Source: Calothrix membranacea FACHB-236
GTDB lineage: Bacteria; Cyanobacteriota; Cyanobacteriia; Cyanobacteriales; Nostocaceae
Reading direction: 5' to 3'
DNA length: 64,000 bases
Assembly: GCF_014696315.1 (NCBI RefSeq)
Contig: NZ_JACJPX010000028.1
Span: 38,729-102,728, forward strand
The notes under the pieces are model-generated. The model was given only the letters and a program-made list of their open reading frames with translations, searched no databases and was not told the DNA's origin. A program made the position numbers and the translations under genes. Each line of letters opens with the position of its first letter. The stretch's first letter is position 1. Positions 53,934-63,537 of the stretch are shown here, piece after piece.

Positions 53934-54157
53934 ATTCACCAAATAAAATACAGCAAAAACAACTTAGCCACTAGCTACTAAATCGAGAGCTTAACTTTCC
54001 ACATCGTTAAAGGAGGGGAAAAGGGGTAGAGGAGAGTTGTTGCTCTACCCGGTTAAGGTGTTACCGAGTTAGTGGTTTTTCTAGTTGCTTTTAACTGTAA
54101 AACTCAAAAATGCAGAAATTGTGGAGATGAAAGAAATTTAGAAAGAATTTTTCTTAG

Positions 54158-54532
54158 CTACCAGTTGAGAGCGCTGGCTATTTGTCCGGGCAATTTCATG
54201 GCTTTAAACGGCTTAGTAATAATTGCTTGCACTCCCAGTTCTGCAAATCGGCGCTGTTCGGTAGCTTGAGCCTTCGCTGTCAGCAAAATCACGGGAATTT
54301 GTTGAGTGCTGGGATTCGCTTGTAAGGCTTGAAAGGTAGCGATTCCATCCATATCAGGCATCATCACATCCAATAGAATTAAATCTGGTTGTTCGGCAAT
54401 TGCTTTAACCAATCCCTCACTCCCAGAAGCTGCAGTGGAAACTTCCCAACCGCCTACAGTTTTCAAGGCGAGTTCAGCTACAGCCCGGATATCATATTCA
54501 TCATCAACGATGAGAATGTGTTTCGTAGTCAT
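54158..54532 (-). CDS. CheY-like single-domain response regulator
   Basis: A 124-residue receiver domain with the full acid set: ILIVDDEYDIR (Asp pair), LILLDVMMPDMDG (phospho-acceptor Asp, about residue 55), VILLTAKA (Thr) and TKPFKAMKL (Lys). There is no output domain, so it is a diffusible switch or phosphorelay carrier. The hybrid kinase gene lies 54 bp upstream on the same strand, making it the likely partner and operon mate. The start is an ATG. Confidence 0.9.
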   Translation of the reverse strand: MTTKHILIVDDEYDIRAVAELALKTVGGWEVSTAASGSEGLVKAIAEQPDLILLDVMMPDMDGIATFQALQANPSTQQIPVILLTAKAQATEQRRFAELGVQAIITKPFKAMKLPGQIASALNW

Positions 54533-54586
54533 GTTAAATCTACCTGTACATTAGCTTGAAAAAGCATTACCAATTACCCTGATTAA

Positions 54587-57500
54587 CTATTTGCTACCAA
54601 TCATACGGTTAAGTAAGTTAATCACTCGCTGTTCAAATTCTTGGGGAGTAATGCGCCCTTTGGTGAGGAATAAAGTTTGCCCCAACTTTAAGCGATCGCG
54701 ATCGCTATCATCTAAATCACGTGCTGTGTAAACAACTAAGGGCACATGGCACAGGCGTTGATGTTGTCGTAGCCAATCGACTACAGCAAAACCGTCATTT
54801 TCTGGCAATCCCAAATCTAGTACCAATAAGTCAGGGATAATATTCTGGCTGAATTGAATAGCCTCTTTTCCTGTTTGAGCATAAAAGGTGACAATGTTGT
54901 GACGATTGAATAAAGCAATGAGTACCTGTGCCAAATCTGTGTCGTCTTCGATAATCAATACTTTGATTGATTGATTTTGTGTAGCAGTAGCTTTTTCTAA
55001 GGCTTGGTACAACAACTTGCTAGTGGGAGGTTTGACAATCCAGTCGCTAATGTTGTGTGGCAGACTTTTATGAGCATCGGGTAACAAACCACTGAGAATA
55101 ATCACCGGGATGTTTTGGGTGTGTGGCTGTTGTTTGAGAATCGCCAGGGTTTCCCAACCATCCATATCTGGCATCATCAAATTGAGAATAATTGCATCAG
55201 GATGGTGCAATTTTGCCTGTTCTACAGCTTCTTGTCCTGATGCAGCTGCTAAGACGCGATAACCCTGTCGTTCTAGCATGGTTTGCACGACAACCCGCAC
55301 CGAAGGATCATCATCACACTCAATTACTAAAGGGAGAACAGCGAATTGATTGTCTGTTGGAAGTAAAGACGGGTAGAGATTTTCGCGATCGCCTGTGTTT
55401 TCTGGTTCTATAGTCTCTGTGTCATCTTTTGAGGCGATAGGCAAGGTAAAGAAGAATGTGCTGCCTTCTCCTAAGGTACTTTCAACCCAAATTTGCCCTT
55501 GATGATGCTGCAAAATACTGCGACAAATAGCTAAACCTAAACCTGTACCACCTTTTTGCCGGGAGTCTGAGGCATCAACTTGTCCAAAACGCTCAAAAAT
55601 CGATTCTAGTTTTTCCGCTGGGATACCTCGACCTTGGTCTTTAACTTTGAACAAAATTTGTTTGCTGAAAGGTGCTGTTTTCTCTGCTGTAATTTCCGCA
55701 CTCAACGAAACTGTAGAACCCTCAGGAGAAAACTTAATCGCATTGCTGAGTAAGTTGGTGAAAACTTGAATGATACGGTCGCTATCCGCCCAAAGTGGGG
55801 CTGATAGCGGAGAAATTGATAATGTGACCCCTGCTAGCTCTGCCATTTCCTCTACAGTTTCTATTGATTGATTCATCAAATCGGCAGCATCGCAGTTTTC
55901 CGGAGTCATCTGCACCTTCCCAGACTCGATGCGCTCGATATCGAGGATGTCATTAATTAGACGTACCAGCCTATCGGTATTACTCGCCGCGATATTTAAC
56001 ATCCGTTGCGCTTCTTCCGGTTGGGTTTGCAGCACTCCACCCGCTAATAAATCTAATGCACCAGAAATAGAAGTGAGGGGTGTTCGCAATTCGTGGCTAA
56101 CTATCGACACAAATTCATCTTTGAGGCGATCAATTTCCCGGCGATCGCTAATGTCTTTCATAAAGCAATAATGGCCGATGAATTGCTGTTGGCGATCGTA
56201 GGCTGTGACCATCACTACTTGTTTATCAAAAACTGTTTTATCTTTCCGCACGCCTCTAGCTTCCGCTTCCACCTTGCCATTAACTAGCATTTGTTGGTAC
56301 GCAACGCTCAATTTCTCTACATCTTCTGGATGAACAGTCAACACCCAGTCCATACCAATCATTTCCTCTGGCTGATAACCAGCCATGTTGGCATAAGCGG
56401 GATTGACCTTGATATAACGTCCTTCCTGATCTAACTGTGATATGCCTTCTACTGCACTTGTTAGTGCTGTACTGAGGTGGCGAAGTTCTTCTTCAGCACG
56501 CTTGCGTTCGGTAATATCGTTATTAATCTTCAGAGTTTTTTGGGGTCTGCCTTGTTCGTCACGTTGCAATGCCCAACGGCTGAACACAATAACAGGAGTA
56601 CCATCACGTTTAGTTTGTACGAGTTCGCCTGACCAACGCCCTGTTTGCAAAAGTTCGGCTTCAATTTCAGCTAGCGGTTGGGGAAATTGAGTTTGCAAGA
56701 ATTCATGAGAAATTTTGCCGATCGCTTCTTGTTTCGTCCAGCCGTACATCTGTTCTGCACCGCGATTCCAAAAGTCAATCTCACCTTTGGAGTTGCGAAC
56801 CATGATGGTGTCGTAAGTCAGGTCAAGGAGAAATGCTTGTTTCTTTAATTCTTCCTCTGATTCTTTGCGATCGCTAATGTCTTCCACTACGTAAGAAAAT
56901 CGCTGACGGCTACTGTAATCACTATTAATTGCCGAAACTGTCGCTGACAGCCATTTTTTAGCCGTGGGAGTCTCGTGAGTATATTCAAATCGAACGGGAG
57001 CATGGGTGCGTTCGGCTTCCCGATATTTCTCAATCCATTGGTTAATATACTCTTGCGGTGCGCCCATTTCGCTGGCTAGCCGATTCTGCATTGCGGCTGG
57101 CGTTAGTCCATAAAAGTTCGCGGCGGCTAGGTTATCAGAAATATGCAAGACATCATTATCCACAATTTCCACAATTCCCATCAGCATTGAGCCGCTGTTA
57201 AAAAAGCTGCGGAGGGTGGCTTCACTTTGACTGAGGGCTTCTTCAGTGCGTTTGCGTTCACTAATATCTGTGATCGTGCCAATAAAATCTGTAAATTCTC
57301 CTTGACTTCCTACCTCTGGTACTGCTTGAGTTAATACCCAAACAGTTTTACCCTGGGGATTGCAAAAACGATGCTCACATTTAAAGGGTAAGTTTTGCTG
57401 TGTAGTTTCTTGCCATTGCCTAATCACGCGATCGCGGTCTTCTGGATGCAAAGATTCTATCCAACCTTTTCCCAGCGCCTTTTCTAAAGAAGCACCCATA

Positions 57501-58057
57501 ATCTGACAGGCGAGCTCATTCATAAAAGTGCAGTTTCCAGCAGCATCAGTACGGAAAATGCCCACTGGTGCAGTTTGAGCTAAAGTTACATACTGATATT
57601 CGCTTTGGCGCAAAGCCTCCTCAAGCCTTTGATATTCGCTGATTTGCTGCTGCAATTTTTTATTAGCTGCTTCTAACTCAGTTTTACTAGGTTTTTCTAG
57701 GGATTTGGGCAATAATTTTAATAGCGCTACAAAAGTATAAATTGAAATTATTGCAGTAAGGGCTTTCTGAACCCCAAATACCCAATAATTTGCATCCCAA
57801 AATGTCCAAACTGCCATCAGATGAGTTGTGCCACAAACCGCTAGAAACGCTCCAAACAACAGCAACAGATTTTTTGCAGGCGAATCTTGGCGCTGATTCC
57901 CAAAATAGACTAATATCGCAGAAATCGCATAATATCCCAGAGAAATTAAGCAATCAGATAACAAATGTAACCATATCAACCCTTGATTGCCGAAATGGTA
58001 ATTTAACTGAGATATAAAGCTTATAGATGTAAAAAAAATATCTAATAATTCAAACAT
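54587..58057 (-). CDS. hybrid histidine kinase with ethylene-binding-like N-terminus
   Basis: About 1156 residues. The N-terminal 120 residues are three TM helices with the ethylene-binding signature of ETR1/Slr1212: SDCLISLGYYAISAILVYF (Asp35, Tyr42) and FLAVCGTTHLMAVW (Cys75, His79), with the same Asp-to-Cys spacing of 40 as plant ETR1. A coiled coil and three to four PAS/PAC domains follow, then HisKA (VSIVSHELRTPLTS) and a HATPase (NLLSNAIKFS; GGTGLGLAICRSI). Two receiver domains end the protein. The first has Asn in place of the phospho-Asp (IILNLMMPD); the second is intact (LVLDLGLPEND). The frame opens upstream at 58150, but the ATG at 58057 (MFELLDIFF) is the natural start. It is operonic with the CheY-like gene. 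Confidence 0.88.
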   Translation of the reverse strand: MFELLDIFFTSISFISQLNYHFGNQGLIWLHLLSDCLISLGYYAISAILVYFGNQRQDSPAKNLLLLFGAFLAVCGTTHLMAVWTFWDANYWVFGVQKALTAIISIYTFVALLKLLPKSLEKPSKTELEAANKKLQQQISEYQRLEEALRQSEYQYVTLAQTAPVGIFRTDAAGNCTFMNELACQIMGASLEKALGKGWIESLHPEDRDRVIRQWQETTQQNLPFKCEHRFCNPQGKTVWVLTQAVPEVGSQGEFTDFIGTITDISERKRTEEALSQSEATLRSFFNSGSMLMGIVEIVDNDVLHISDNLAAANFYGLTPAAMQNRLASEMGAPQEYINQWIEKYREAERTHAPVRFEYTHETPTAKKWLSATVSAINSDYSSRQRFSYVVEDISDRKESEEELKKQAFLLDLTYDTIMVRNSKGEIDFWNRGAEQMYGWTKQEAIGKISHEFLQTQFPQPLAEIEAELLQTGRWSGELVQTKRDGTPVIVFSRWALQRDEQGRPQKTLKINNDITERKRAEEELRHLSTALTSAVEGISQLDQEGRYIKVNPAYANMAGYQPEEMIGMDWVLTVHPEDVEKLSVAYQQMLVNGKVEAEARGVRKDKTVFDKQVVMVTAYDRQQQFIGHYCFMKDISDRREIDRLKDEFVSIVSHELRTPLTSISGALDLLAGGVLQTQPEEAQRMLNIAASNTDRLVRLINDILDIERIESGKVQMTPENCDAADLMNQSIETVEEMAELAGVTLSISPLSAPLWADSDRIIQVFTNLLSNAIKFSPEGSTVSLSAEITAEKTAPFSKQILFKVKDQGRGIPAEKLESIFERFGQVDASDSRQKGGTGLGLAICRSILQHHQGQIWVESTLGEGSTFFFTLPIASKDDTETIEPENTGDRENLYPSLLPTDNQFAVLPLVIECDDDPSVRVVVQTMLERQGYRVLAAASGQEAVEQAKLHHPDAIILNLMMPDMDGWETLAILKQQPHTQNIPVIILSGLLPDAHKSLPHNISDWIVKPPTSKLLYQALEKATATQNQSIKVLIIEDDTDLAQVLIALFNRHNIVTFYAQTGKEAIQFSQNIIPDLLVLDLGLPENDGFAVVDWLRQHQRLCHVPLVVYTARDLDDSDRDRLKLGQTLFLTKGRITPQEFEQRVINLLNRMIGSK

Positions 58058-58156
58058 ATAGCATCCTACCTTAACAATAAGGGGAGACGGAGTAAGGCAG
58101 GGGGGCAGGGGGCAGGGAGCAGGGGAGAAATAATTAATGACAAACCCCAAACACCC

Positions 58157-58290
58157 AATTACCCATTACTCATTACTCATTACCCATTACTCATTACCCA
58201 TTACTCATTACTCATTACTCATTACTCATTACTCATTACTCATTACTCATTACTCATTACTCATTACCCATTCCCCATTACCCATTCCCC
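58157..58290. repeat. STRR array, about 19 heptamers (TCATTAC/CCATTAC)
   Basis: Tandem 7-bp units, mostly TCATTAC with some CCATTAC and CCATTCC. The array runs into the 3' end of the regulator gene on the right: its last 12 or so codons and its stop lie inside the repeat. Confidence 0.88.
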
Positions 58291-60736
58291 GATCCGCCGC
58301 CTGATAAAGCGCTTGCAGATTAGCACCATCTTGAGGATACTCAACTACGGCTGTACGGAAGGTAACGTGAAACTTTTGGCTATTAGCACCCGTGAATTCA
58401 ATTTGGCGTAGCCTTTTGAGCAGTTCCAAAAGCCGCCGTTCTCCATCGGTTTTGGTCATTCCTGCCATTCCCACCACAAATTCTGTACCTCCCCAACGAC
58501 CAACTACATCTTGAGTGTGGAAAGTTTGTCGTAACAGTTCCCCTAATTGGGATAACACGCGATCGCCTACTGCATGACCATGCTTGTGATTAATTTCTTT
58601 GAGGCTGTCTAGCTCCACAATAGCGAAGCAAAGCGGTTGTTGGTGGCGATCGCTTAATTGCAGATACCAATTTAAATCCTGAGTAGATTTACGCCGATTC
58701 GCTACCTGGGTTAGTCCATCCAATTCTGCGAGATTGCGTAGCCAACGCGATCGCTCTAAACGATTGAGTATTCTCGTAATTAGTTCTGGTTCAACAATGG
58801 GTTTGCTGATGTAGTCATCGGCACCTGCGGCAAATACCTGCTGCCTAGTTTTAGTATCGTTATGGGCAGTCAAAAACAGGACTGGCAGCCCACTCCATTG
58901 AGGATCGTTCCTGACTACTTGGCATAGTTCTATACCGCTAATTTCTGGAATTTCTACATCTAGAATCAACAAATCTGGTTGAGCAGCTGCGATCGCTTCC
59001 AAAAACCGCAAGGGGTTCTCTAAGGTGTAAACCTTCATTCCCCAAGGCACAAGTAAGGTTTGCAGAGCAGCTAAGATATGGGGATCGTCATCGACAACCA
59101 TCACCTTTGCGGCTGTAGGACGAGTGCGCTGTAATATTTGATTCACTGTTTCAAAAATTTGGGTAGGGGAAACAGGCTTTTGTAAAATCCCGCTACCACC
59201 CAAGCGCGCCACTTTTACCCGGTCAAGCAAACTATCTTTATCTGTTAAAACTATTACTGGTATTGAGGAGTTACTAGCATTAAGTTCTGCTAGTAAAGCG
59301 AGATTAGTTTCTGAGGTGTCAGTACTGCCAAGGTCGAGTAATACGACATCAGGGGAATATTCAGCAATCAATTCTCTAGCCGAGGAAATGGGCGATCGCG
59401 CAGTTTGTGCGAAGCGTACTTGTATGCCCCAAATATCGGTTTCTTTGGCTAAAGCCTCAGCTAATTTGCGATCGCGGTTAACAACCAACAGTAAAGGACG
59501 TTGATTGAAAGCAGCGGGAAACTCTATTTTCTTGTGGGTGGAAAGAGACAATCGCCCCGCCGCTTCGGGCATAGGGGATGGGGCATTGGTAACTTCTTCG
59601 CCATGCCCAAAAACACCATTTCCTTGTGCGGGATTTTCTGGCTGCGACTCCTGCTTATACTCAGAATTCAACAGTTGCAATTCTTGACGCAACGCCGCCA
59701 CCAATTGCGATAGCTGCTGTATTACCTGCGGCTCAAGGGGAGTCGGAATTTCCCAAAAAGATTCTATTTCTTTAGCTAAACGAGAACCTTCATCAGAACC
59801 AAACATCCCCATTGAACCAGCTAGCTTATGAGCTTCCATCCTGGCGCTAGCTCGCATTTCCTCCCTAAGTTGTCCCTTGAGTAACAGCGTTAAGGCTTGC
59901 TCATTCGTCGCCACTCGTTCTTCAAGTTTCTGCGCTACCGTTTCCCAGACTTTGCTTACTCCAGTGGCTACCTGATTTTGTTGTGGTACAGGTGAGGGAG
60001 ATGAGGAGGTTAATTTGGTTTTTCCTATTGCTTTCGCTTTTTTATCTAGCTCTATATTCTTTTGTTCTGGCTTGAGTTTATAACCGATGCCATAAACTGT
60101 CTCCAGGGGATCGTCTGCAACTCCTGCTGCTTTGAGTTTTTGCCGTAAACCTTTGATGTGGGATCTGACAGTATCATCTGTGGGCGGTTCTTCAAAAGAC
60201 CATTGATGATCTATTAAGGCACTACAGCTAAAAATTCGCTGACTGTTGCGAAGAAAAAGTTCAAGCAAGCCGTATTCTTTGGGGGTTAAATGCACAAGTT
60301 TGCCATCACAGGTGACTTCGCAACTGCTGGGATCTAAGCGCAAGTTTTTCCACTCCAAAAGTGGTGGTAAAGCAGAACCACCCCGACGTAATAAAGCCCG
60401 AATACGGGCTAATAATTCCTGAAAATCAAAAGGTTTGGCAACATAATCATCGGCACCAGCATCCAAACCCATGACCTTATTTACACTAGTGTCTTGGGCG
60501 GTTAATAAAAGAACAGGTGTTTGATTACCGTTTGCACGTAATCGCTGACAGAAATTAATGCCGTTCAGCTTGGGTAACATCACATCCAGCAGAATTAAGT
60601 CATAGGTAAATAACTCTGCCAAATCCCAACCTTCTTGTCCATCTTTGGCAACATCAACCGCATAGTGTTGAGTTGTCAAAGATTTAGCAAGTGGTTCTGC
60701 GATCGCTTCATCATCTTCAACTAATAAAATTCTCAT
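58250..60736 (-). CDS. multidomain response regulator REC-wHTH-HPt-REC-REC-GGDEF
   Basis: About 828 residues. In order: a receiver (LLVEDDEAIAE; LILLDVMLPKLNG); an OmpR-type winged helix (about 130-228, HLTPKEYGLLELFLRNSQRI); an HPt domain (ARMEAHKLAGSMGMFG); a second receiver (VVLLDLGSTDTSE); a third (LMILD-type LLILDVEIPEISG); and a GGDEF domain with the variant GGTEF and no RxxD inhibitory site (HTQD). The diguanylate cyclase activity is therefore doubtful. The C-terminus ends GMGNGEWVMSNE, encoded by the STRR array, in place of the usual last helix of a GGDEF domain. The ATG at 60736 (MRILLVEDD) is chosen over an upstream GTG. It lies just upstream of the hybrid kinase on the same strand. 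Confidence 0.87.
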   Translation of the reverse strand: MRILLVEDDEAIAEPLAKSLTTQHYAVDVAKDGQEGWDLAELFTYDLILLDVMLPKLNGINFCQRLRANGNQTPVLLLTAQDTSVNKVMGLDAGADDYVAKPFDFQELLARIRALLRRGGSALPPLLEWKNLRLDPSSCEVTCDGKLVHLTPKEYGLLELFLRNSQRIFSCSALIDHQWSFEEPPTDDTVRSHIKGLRQKLKAAGVADDPLETVYGIGYKLKPEQKNIELDKKAKAIGKTKLTSSSPSPVPQQNQVATGVSKVWETVAQKLEERVATNEQALTLLLKGQLREEMRASARMEAHKLAGSMGMFGSDEGSRLAKEIESFWEIPTPLEPQVIQQLSQLVAALRQELQLLNSEYKQESQPENPAQGNGVFGHGEEVTNAPSPMPEAAGRLSLSTHKKIEFPAAFNQRPLLLVVNRDRKLAEALAKETDIWGIQVRFAQTARSPISSARELIAEYSPDVVLLDLGSTDTSETNLALLAELNASNSSIPVIVLTDKDSLLDRVKVARLGGSGILQKPVSPTQIFETVNQILQRTRPTAAKVMVVDDDPHILAALQTLLVPWGMKVYTLENPLRFLEAIAAAQPDLLILDVEIPEISGIELCQVVRNDPQWSGLPVLFLTAHNDTKTRQQVFAAGADDYISKPIVEPELITRILNRLERSRWLRNLAELDGLTQVANRRKSTQDLNWYLQLSDRHQQPLCFAIVELDSLKEINHKHGHAVGDRVLSQLGELLRQTFHTQDVVGRWGGTEFVVGMAGMTKTDGERRLLELLKRLRQIEFTGANSQKFHVTFRTAVVEYPQDGANLQALYQAADRGMGNGEWVMSNE

Positions 60737-61722
60737 GGCGGTGCATAACCGCAAATTATAGTAACGCACGAAAAGCTTTGGTGCTGATGCGTTACGCTAT
60801 CGCTAACGCATCCTACCTGAAATTCAAATCAAATATGAGTCCTATATTAAAAATGAAAAACTATATAGCAATATTTGTAAGAGTTATAAAATACTTGTTG
60901 AGTTAGGGAACAGGAAATAAAAATTTCCAAATCTAGTTTATTTGTACAACTGATTTACAATTGCTATACAAACCACCTTTACCCAGAAAACAGTAGTTTA
61001 TTGTGATTTATATTAATTTTCTGAACTCATGCCGTGACAGAATCATCTACTGCAATCAAAAATCTCTGGTTAAAAAAGCTATGGTTTTAAAAGTTTTTCA
61101 AAATGAATAGTGTCAGCCTAGCCTAATTTAAACGGTAATTTCAGTTGTTTTGATAAATATTAAGATTACTCCTTTTGCGAATAAATACTGGCTTGTTGAT
61201 TTAACAGCTTATTTGCTAAAAAATATAGATGTGTTTGCTTATCTGCCACAAATGGCTCTATTTTTAACACTTACTATCAGAATATTGAAATTGGTAGCTA
61301 AAATACTTCAGCCAAAAGATAGATTTTAATTCTCAATTCATTATTAAAAATCAAAAAACAATAAAAACTGTAAATAATTTCAAATCAAATAATGTTTGCA
61401 ACATATCAATAAGATTCTAGAGGAAAAGGCACTGCCTTGCCCCTACAATCTGTCGCATTCTCTTTTGAAATTGGGATAAGAAGATTCATAATTTTTACTG
61501 GTAGCGGCTGTCTTAAATATCAAGTGTGATCGCTTGACTTTTAAGACAGTCCCCACAATTACAGCGTATTTCCGGTAAATGAGGTACGCAGGTAGGGGCA
61601 TGGCAGTGCCATGCCCTTGTAATTGTCTATACCTCACCAACTTGCAATCGGCTGTATTTTTAACACCAACTGTATTCAATTTTGAGAGAGCGATCGCCTT
61701 CATAACTCCATCATTCCTCCTC
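60737..61722. other. about 1-kb intergenic region with repeats
   Basis: No gene seen. It is AT-rich. It holds a MITE-like copy (I, about 61381-61478) and a bare core palindrome GGGGCATGGCAGTGCCATGCCC (about 61594-61614). The promoter of the regulator gene should lie near 60740-60800. Confidence 0.55.
61381..61478. mobile_element. MITE-like element, copy I (degenerate)
   Basis: CAAATCAAATAATGTTTGCA to TTTTGAAATTGGGATA; centre AAAAGGCACTGCCTTGCCCC. Ends decayed relative to copies E and H. Confidence 0.65.
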
Positions 61723-61729
61723 AGAACAG

Positions 61730-61960
61730 AAAACTTCGAGCTAAAAACAGGAATGTTCTCGTTTGGAACAGGAAACTTCGAGCTAAAAACAGCAATGTTC
61801 TTGTTTGGAACAGGAAACTTCGAGCTAAAAACAGGAATGTTCTCATTTGGAACAGGAAACTTCGAGTTCTGAATAGGAAACTTCGAGCTAAAAACAAGAA
61901 CGTTTTCGTTTGGAACATGAAACTTCGAGTTCTGAACACGGAACTTGGAGATAAAAGCTC
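61730..61960. repeat. tandem array, 11 units of 21 bp
   Basis: Eleven 21-bp units, mostly alternating between two types: GAAACTTCGAGCTAAAAACAG and GAATGTTCTCGTTTGGAACAG, which pair up into a 42-bp period. Open frames exist on both strands, coding heptads (NFELKTG, MFSFGTG on +; FLFQTRT, FLFLARS on -). The array ends 17 bp before the 3' end of the chloride channel gene. I regard the frames as repeat by-products. Confidence 0.88.
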
Positions 61961-61976
61961 TTGCCCCATGCCAAAA

Positions 61977-63272
61977 TTAATTAGCTACCTCTGGTTGATG
62001 CTTCAGTTGAGATGCAATCAAGGGAACTTTCGGAGCGAGGAAAAATCCTATTAAACTGGCAAAGAGTATTGGTGTGAAGGGACTGAAGTTAGTGAGTTTT
62101 GATAGCAGCAAAGTTGTGCTGATGGGTGTGCGTGTTACGGCTGCATTAATCGCCGCCATTGTACAAATCATTGCTAAAGCCGGATGAACTCCCGGAATTA
62201 AGAGTGCTACGGCTTTACCTATACAAGCGCCAGTAAAAAATAAGGGGATGATAAATCCACCCCGCCAACCGCCTGTAACTGTCATGCTGATAGCAGCCAT
62301 TTTACCCAAGGCTAATATCAACAAAAACATCGCCGGAAGATTAGTATTAACGACAGATTCTAATTCTTCATGGCCAAAATAACGGGTAAGCGGTAAGAAA
62401 ACGGCTAAAGTGCCTAATCCTAAACCTGCTAGCGTGGTACGGAAATAAATGGGGCCAGGAATACGGGAAAAGGCGCGATCGCAAAAACGAAAAATCGCCA
62501 TAAAAATCCATCCCGCAACTGCGCCTAAAATACCAAAAGCGATCGCCACAGCAAAATCATCAATCTTGGCTAAGTGGTATTGAGGAAAATTCCAGGTAGG
62601 CGCAATTCCTAAATGTGTAATTGCTGCAAATACCAAATAGCTAGCGCAACTCGCAACAATCGCTGGCATCAAAGCTTCGTAATATTCCACAATATGCTGA
62701 TGATGCAAAATCTCTAGAGCGAACATCGCACCGCCCAATGGCGCACCAAACAAAGCAGTAAAGCCAGCCGCCATTGCTGCTAAACTCATGGATCTCAAAT
62801 CTTCTCCTTGAAGTTTAAGGCGATCAGCTACCCACGTACCAAAAGAACCAGTTACTTGCACTAGAGGCGCTTCTGGCCCAGCACTCCCACCAGCTGAGAT
62901 ACTAACTAGGGAAGCAAGGATCATTGAGGGATTTTTTCGACTATCCAGCCTTCCACCGCGAAAGTGGATATTATCAACAATTACTGCGATTTCGCCGGGA
63001 TTTCCCAGAAAATGAATCACCAAGCCGACTAATAAACCACATAGTGGCATTACTAGCAGCAGACTCAAACCCTCAAAGCGTTGGAGTTTGTGAATAAATA
63101 GTTCTAAAACATTCCAATACAAACCAGCGAATATACCACTCGCAGTCCCCACAGCAGCCCAACATAGAACCCATCTAGAAATCATTAAGGGATTGCGCCT
63201 TGCCAAGCCAAAAAGTTGAGACAATGTCCAACGTTGAGTTTGATTCCCCGCTGGGGGCTTATTTGGTAGCAC
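61977..63272 (-). CDS. ClC-family chloride channel/transporter
   Basis: A 431-residue membrane protein of the ClC family with about ten TM helices. Blocks are clear: ISAGGSAGPEAPLVQVTGSF (about 126-145), MAAGFTALFGAPLGGAMFAL, the later GGWRGGFIIPLFFTGACIGK and AVTRTPISTTLL. In the selectivity motif GREGP the Glu that gates chloride in E. coli ClC is Ala (GSAGP, Ala131), although a Glu follows the Pro. This variant occurs in a bacterial subfamily. The start is a GTG (63272), with no better ATG near. Transport mode (channel or antiport) cannot be told. Confidence 0.88.
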   Translation of the reverse strand: MLPNKPPAGNQTQRWTLSQLFGLARRNPLMISRWVLCWAAVGTASGIFAGLYWNVLELFIHKLQRFEGLSLLLVMPLCGLLVGLVIHFLGNPGEIAVIVDNIHFRGGRLDSRKNPSMILASLVSISAGGSAGPEAPLVQVTGSFGTWVADRLKLQGEDLRSMSLAAMAAGFTALFGAPLGGAMFALEILHHQHIVEYYEALMPAIVASCASYLVFAAITHLGIAPTWNFPQYHLAKIDDFAVAIAFGILGAVAGWIFMAIFRFCDRAFSRIPGPIYFRTTLAGLGLGTLAVFLPLTRYFGHEELESVVNTNLPAMFLLILALGKMAAISMTVTGGWRGGFIIPLFFTGACIGKAVALLIPGVHPALAMICTMAAINAAVTRTPISTTLLLSKLTNFSPFTPILFASLIGFFLAPKVPLIASQLKHQPEVAN

Positions 63273-63413
63273 TGCTGAATTTCCTGTTTTGAAACGAAAT
63301 ATACAGAACCTTTGTGTCTTCTATAGTAAAGGTTATTGGCTTCGCCCAATCATTGCTAATCCTAAACTGTAGAGTAAGCACAAGTTATCATCATGAGATT
63401 TTTACTCTTGTAC

Positions 63414-63434
63414 AGACGCGATTAATCGCGTCTC
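63414..63434. repeat. short palindromic interspersed repeat
   Basis: AGACGCGATTAATCGCGTCT; same family as 1805-1824 and 3270-3313. Confidence 0.7.
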
Positions 63435-63537
63435 TCCAACTCAGCACTTTCAAGCTAAGAATAATTTAAGCCTCCAGATAGTGTGTGCTTCACAATCAGA
63501 AAATCTAAGCTTGGCGTATAAATTTGGGGAAATATTC

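Noticed and set aside
58086..58290. The heptamer arrays as a CRISPR array
   Set aside because: Units are 7 bp and contiguous with no spacers. No Cas genes are in the window.
61579..61969. Open frames on both strands over the second 21-bp array
   Set aside because: Same reasoning; the sequence is explained by the tandem repeat.
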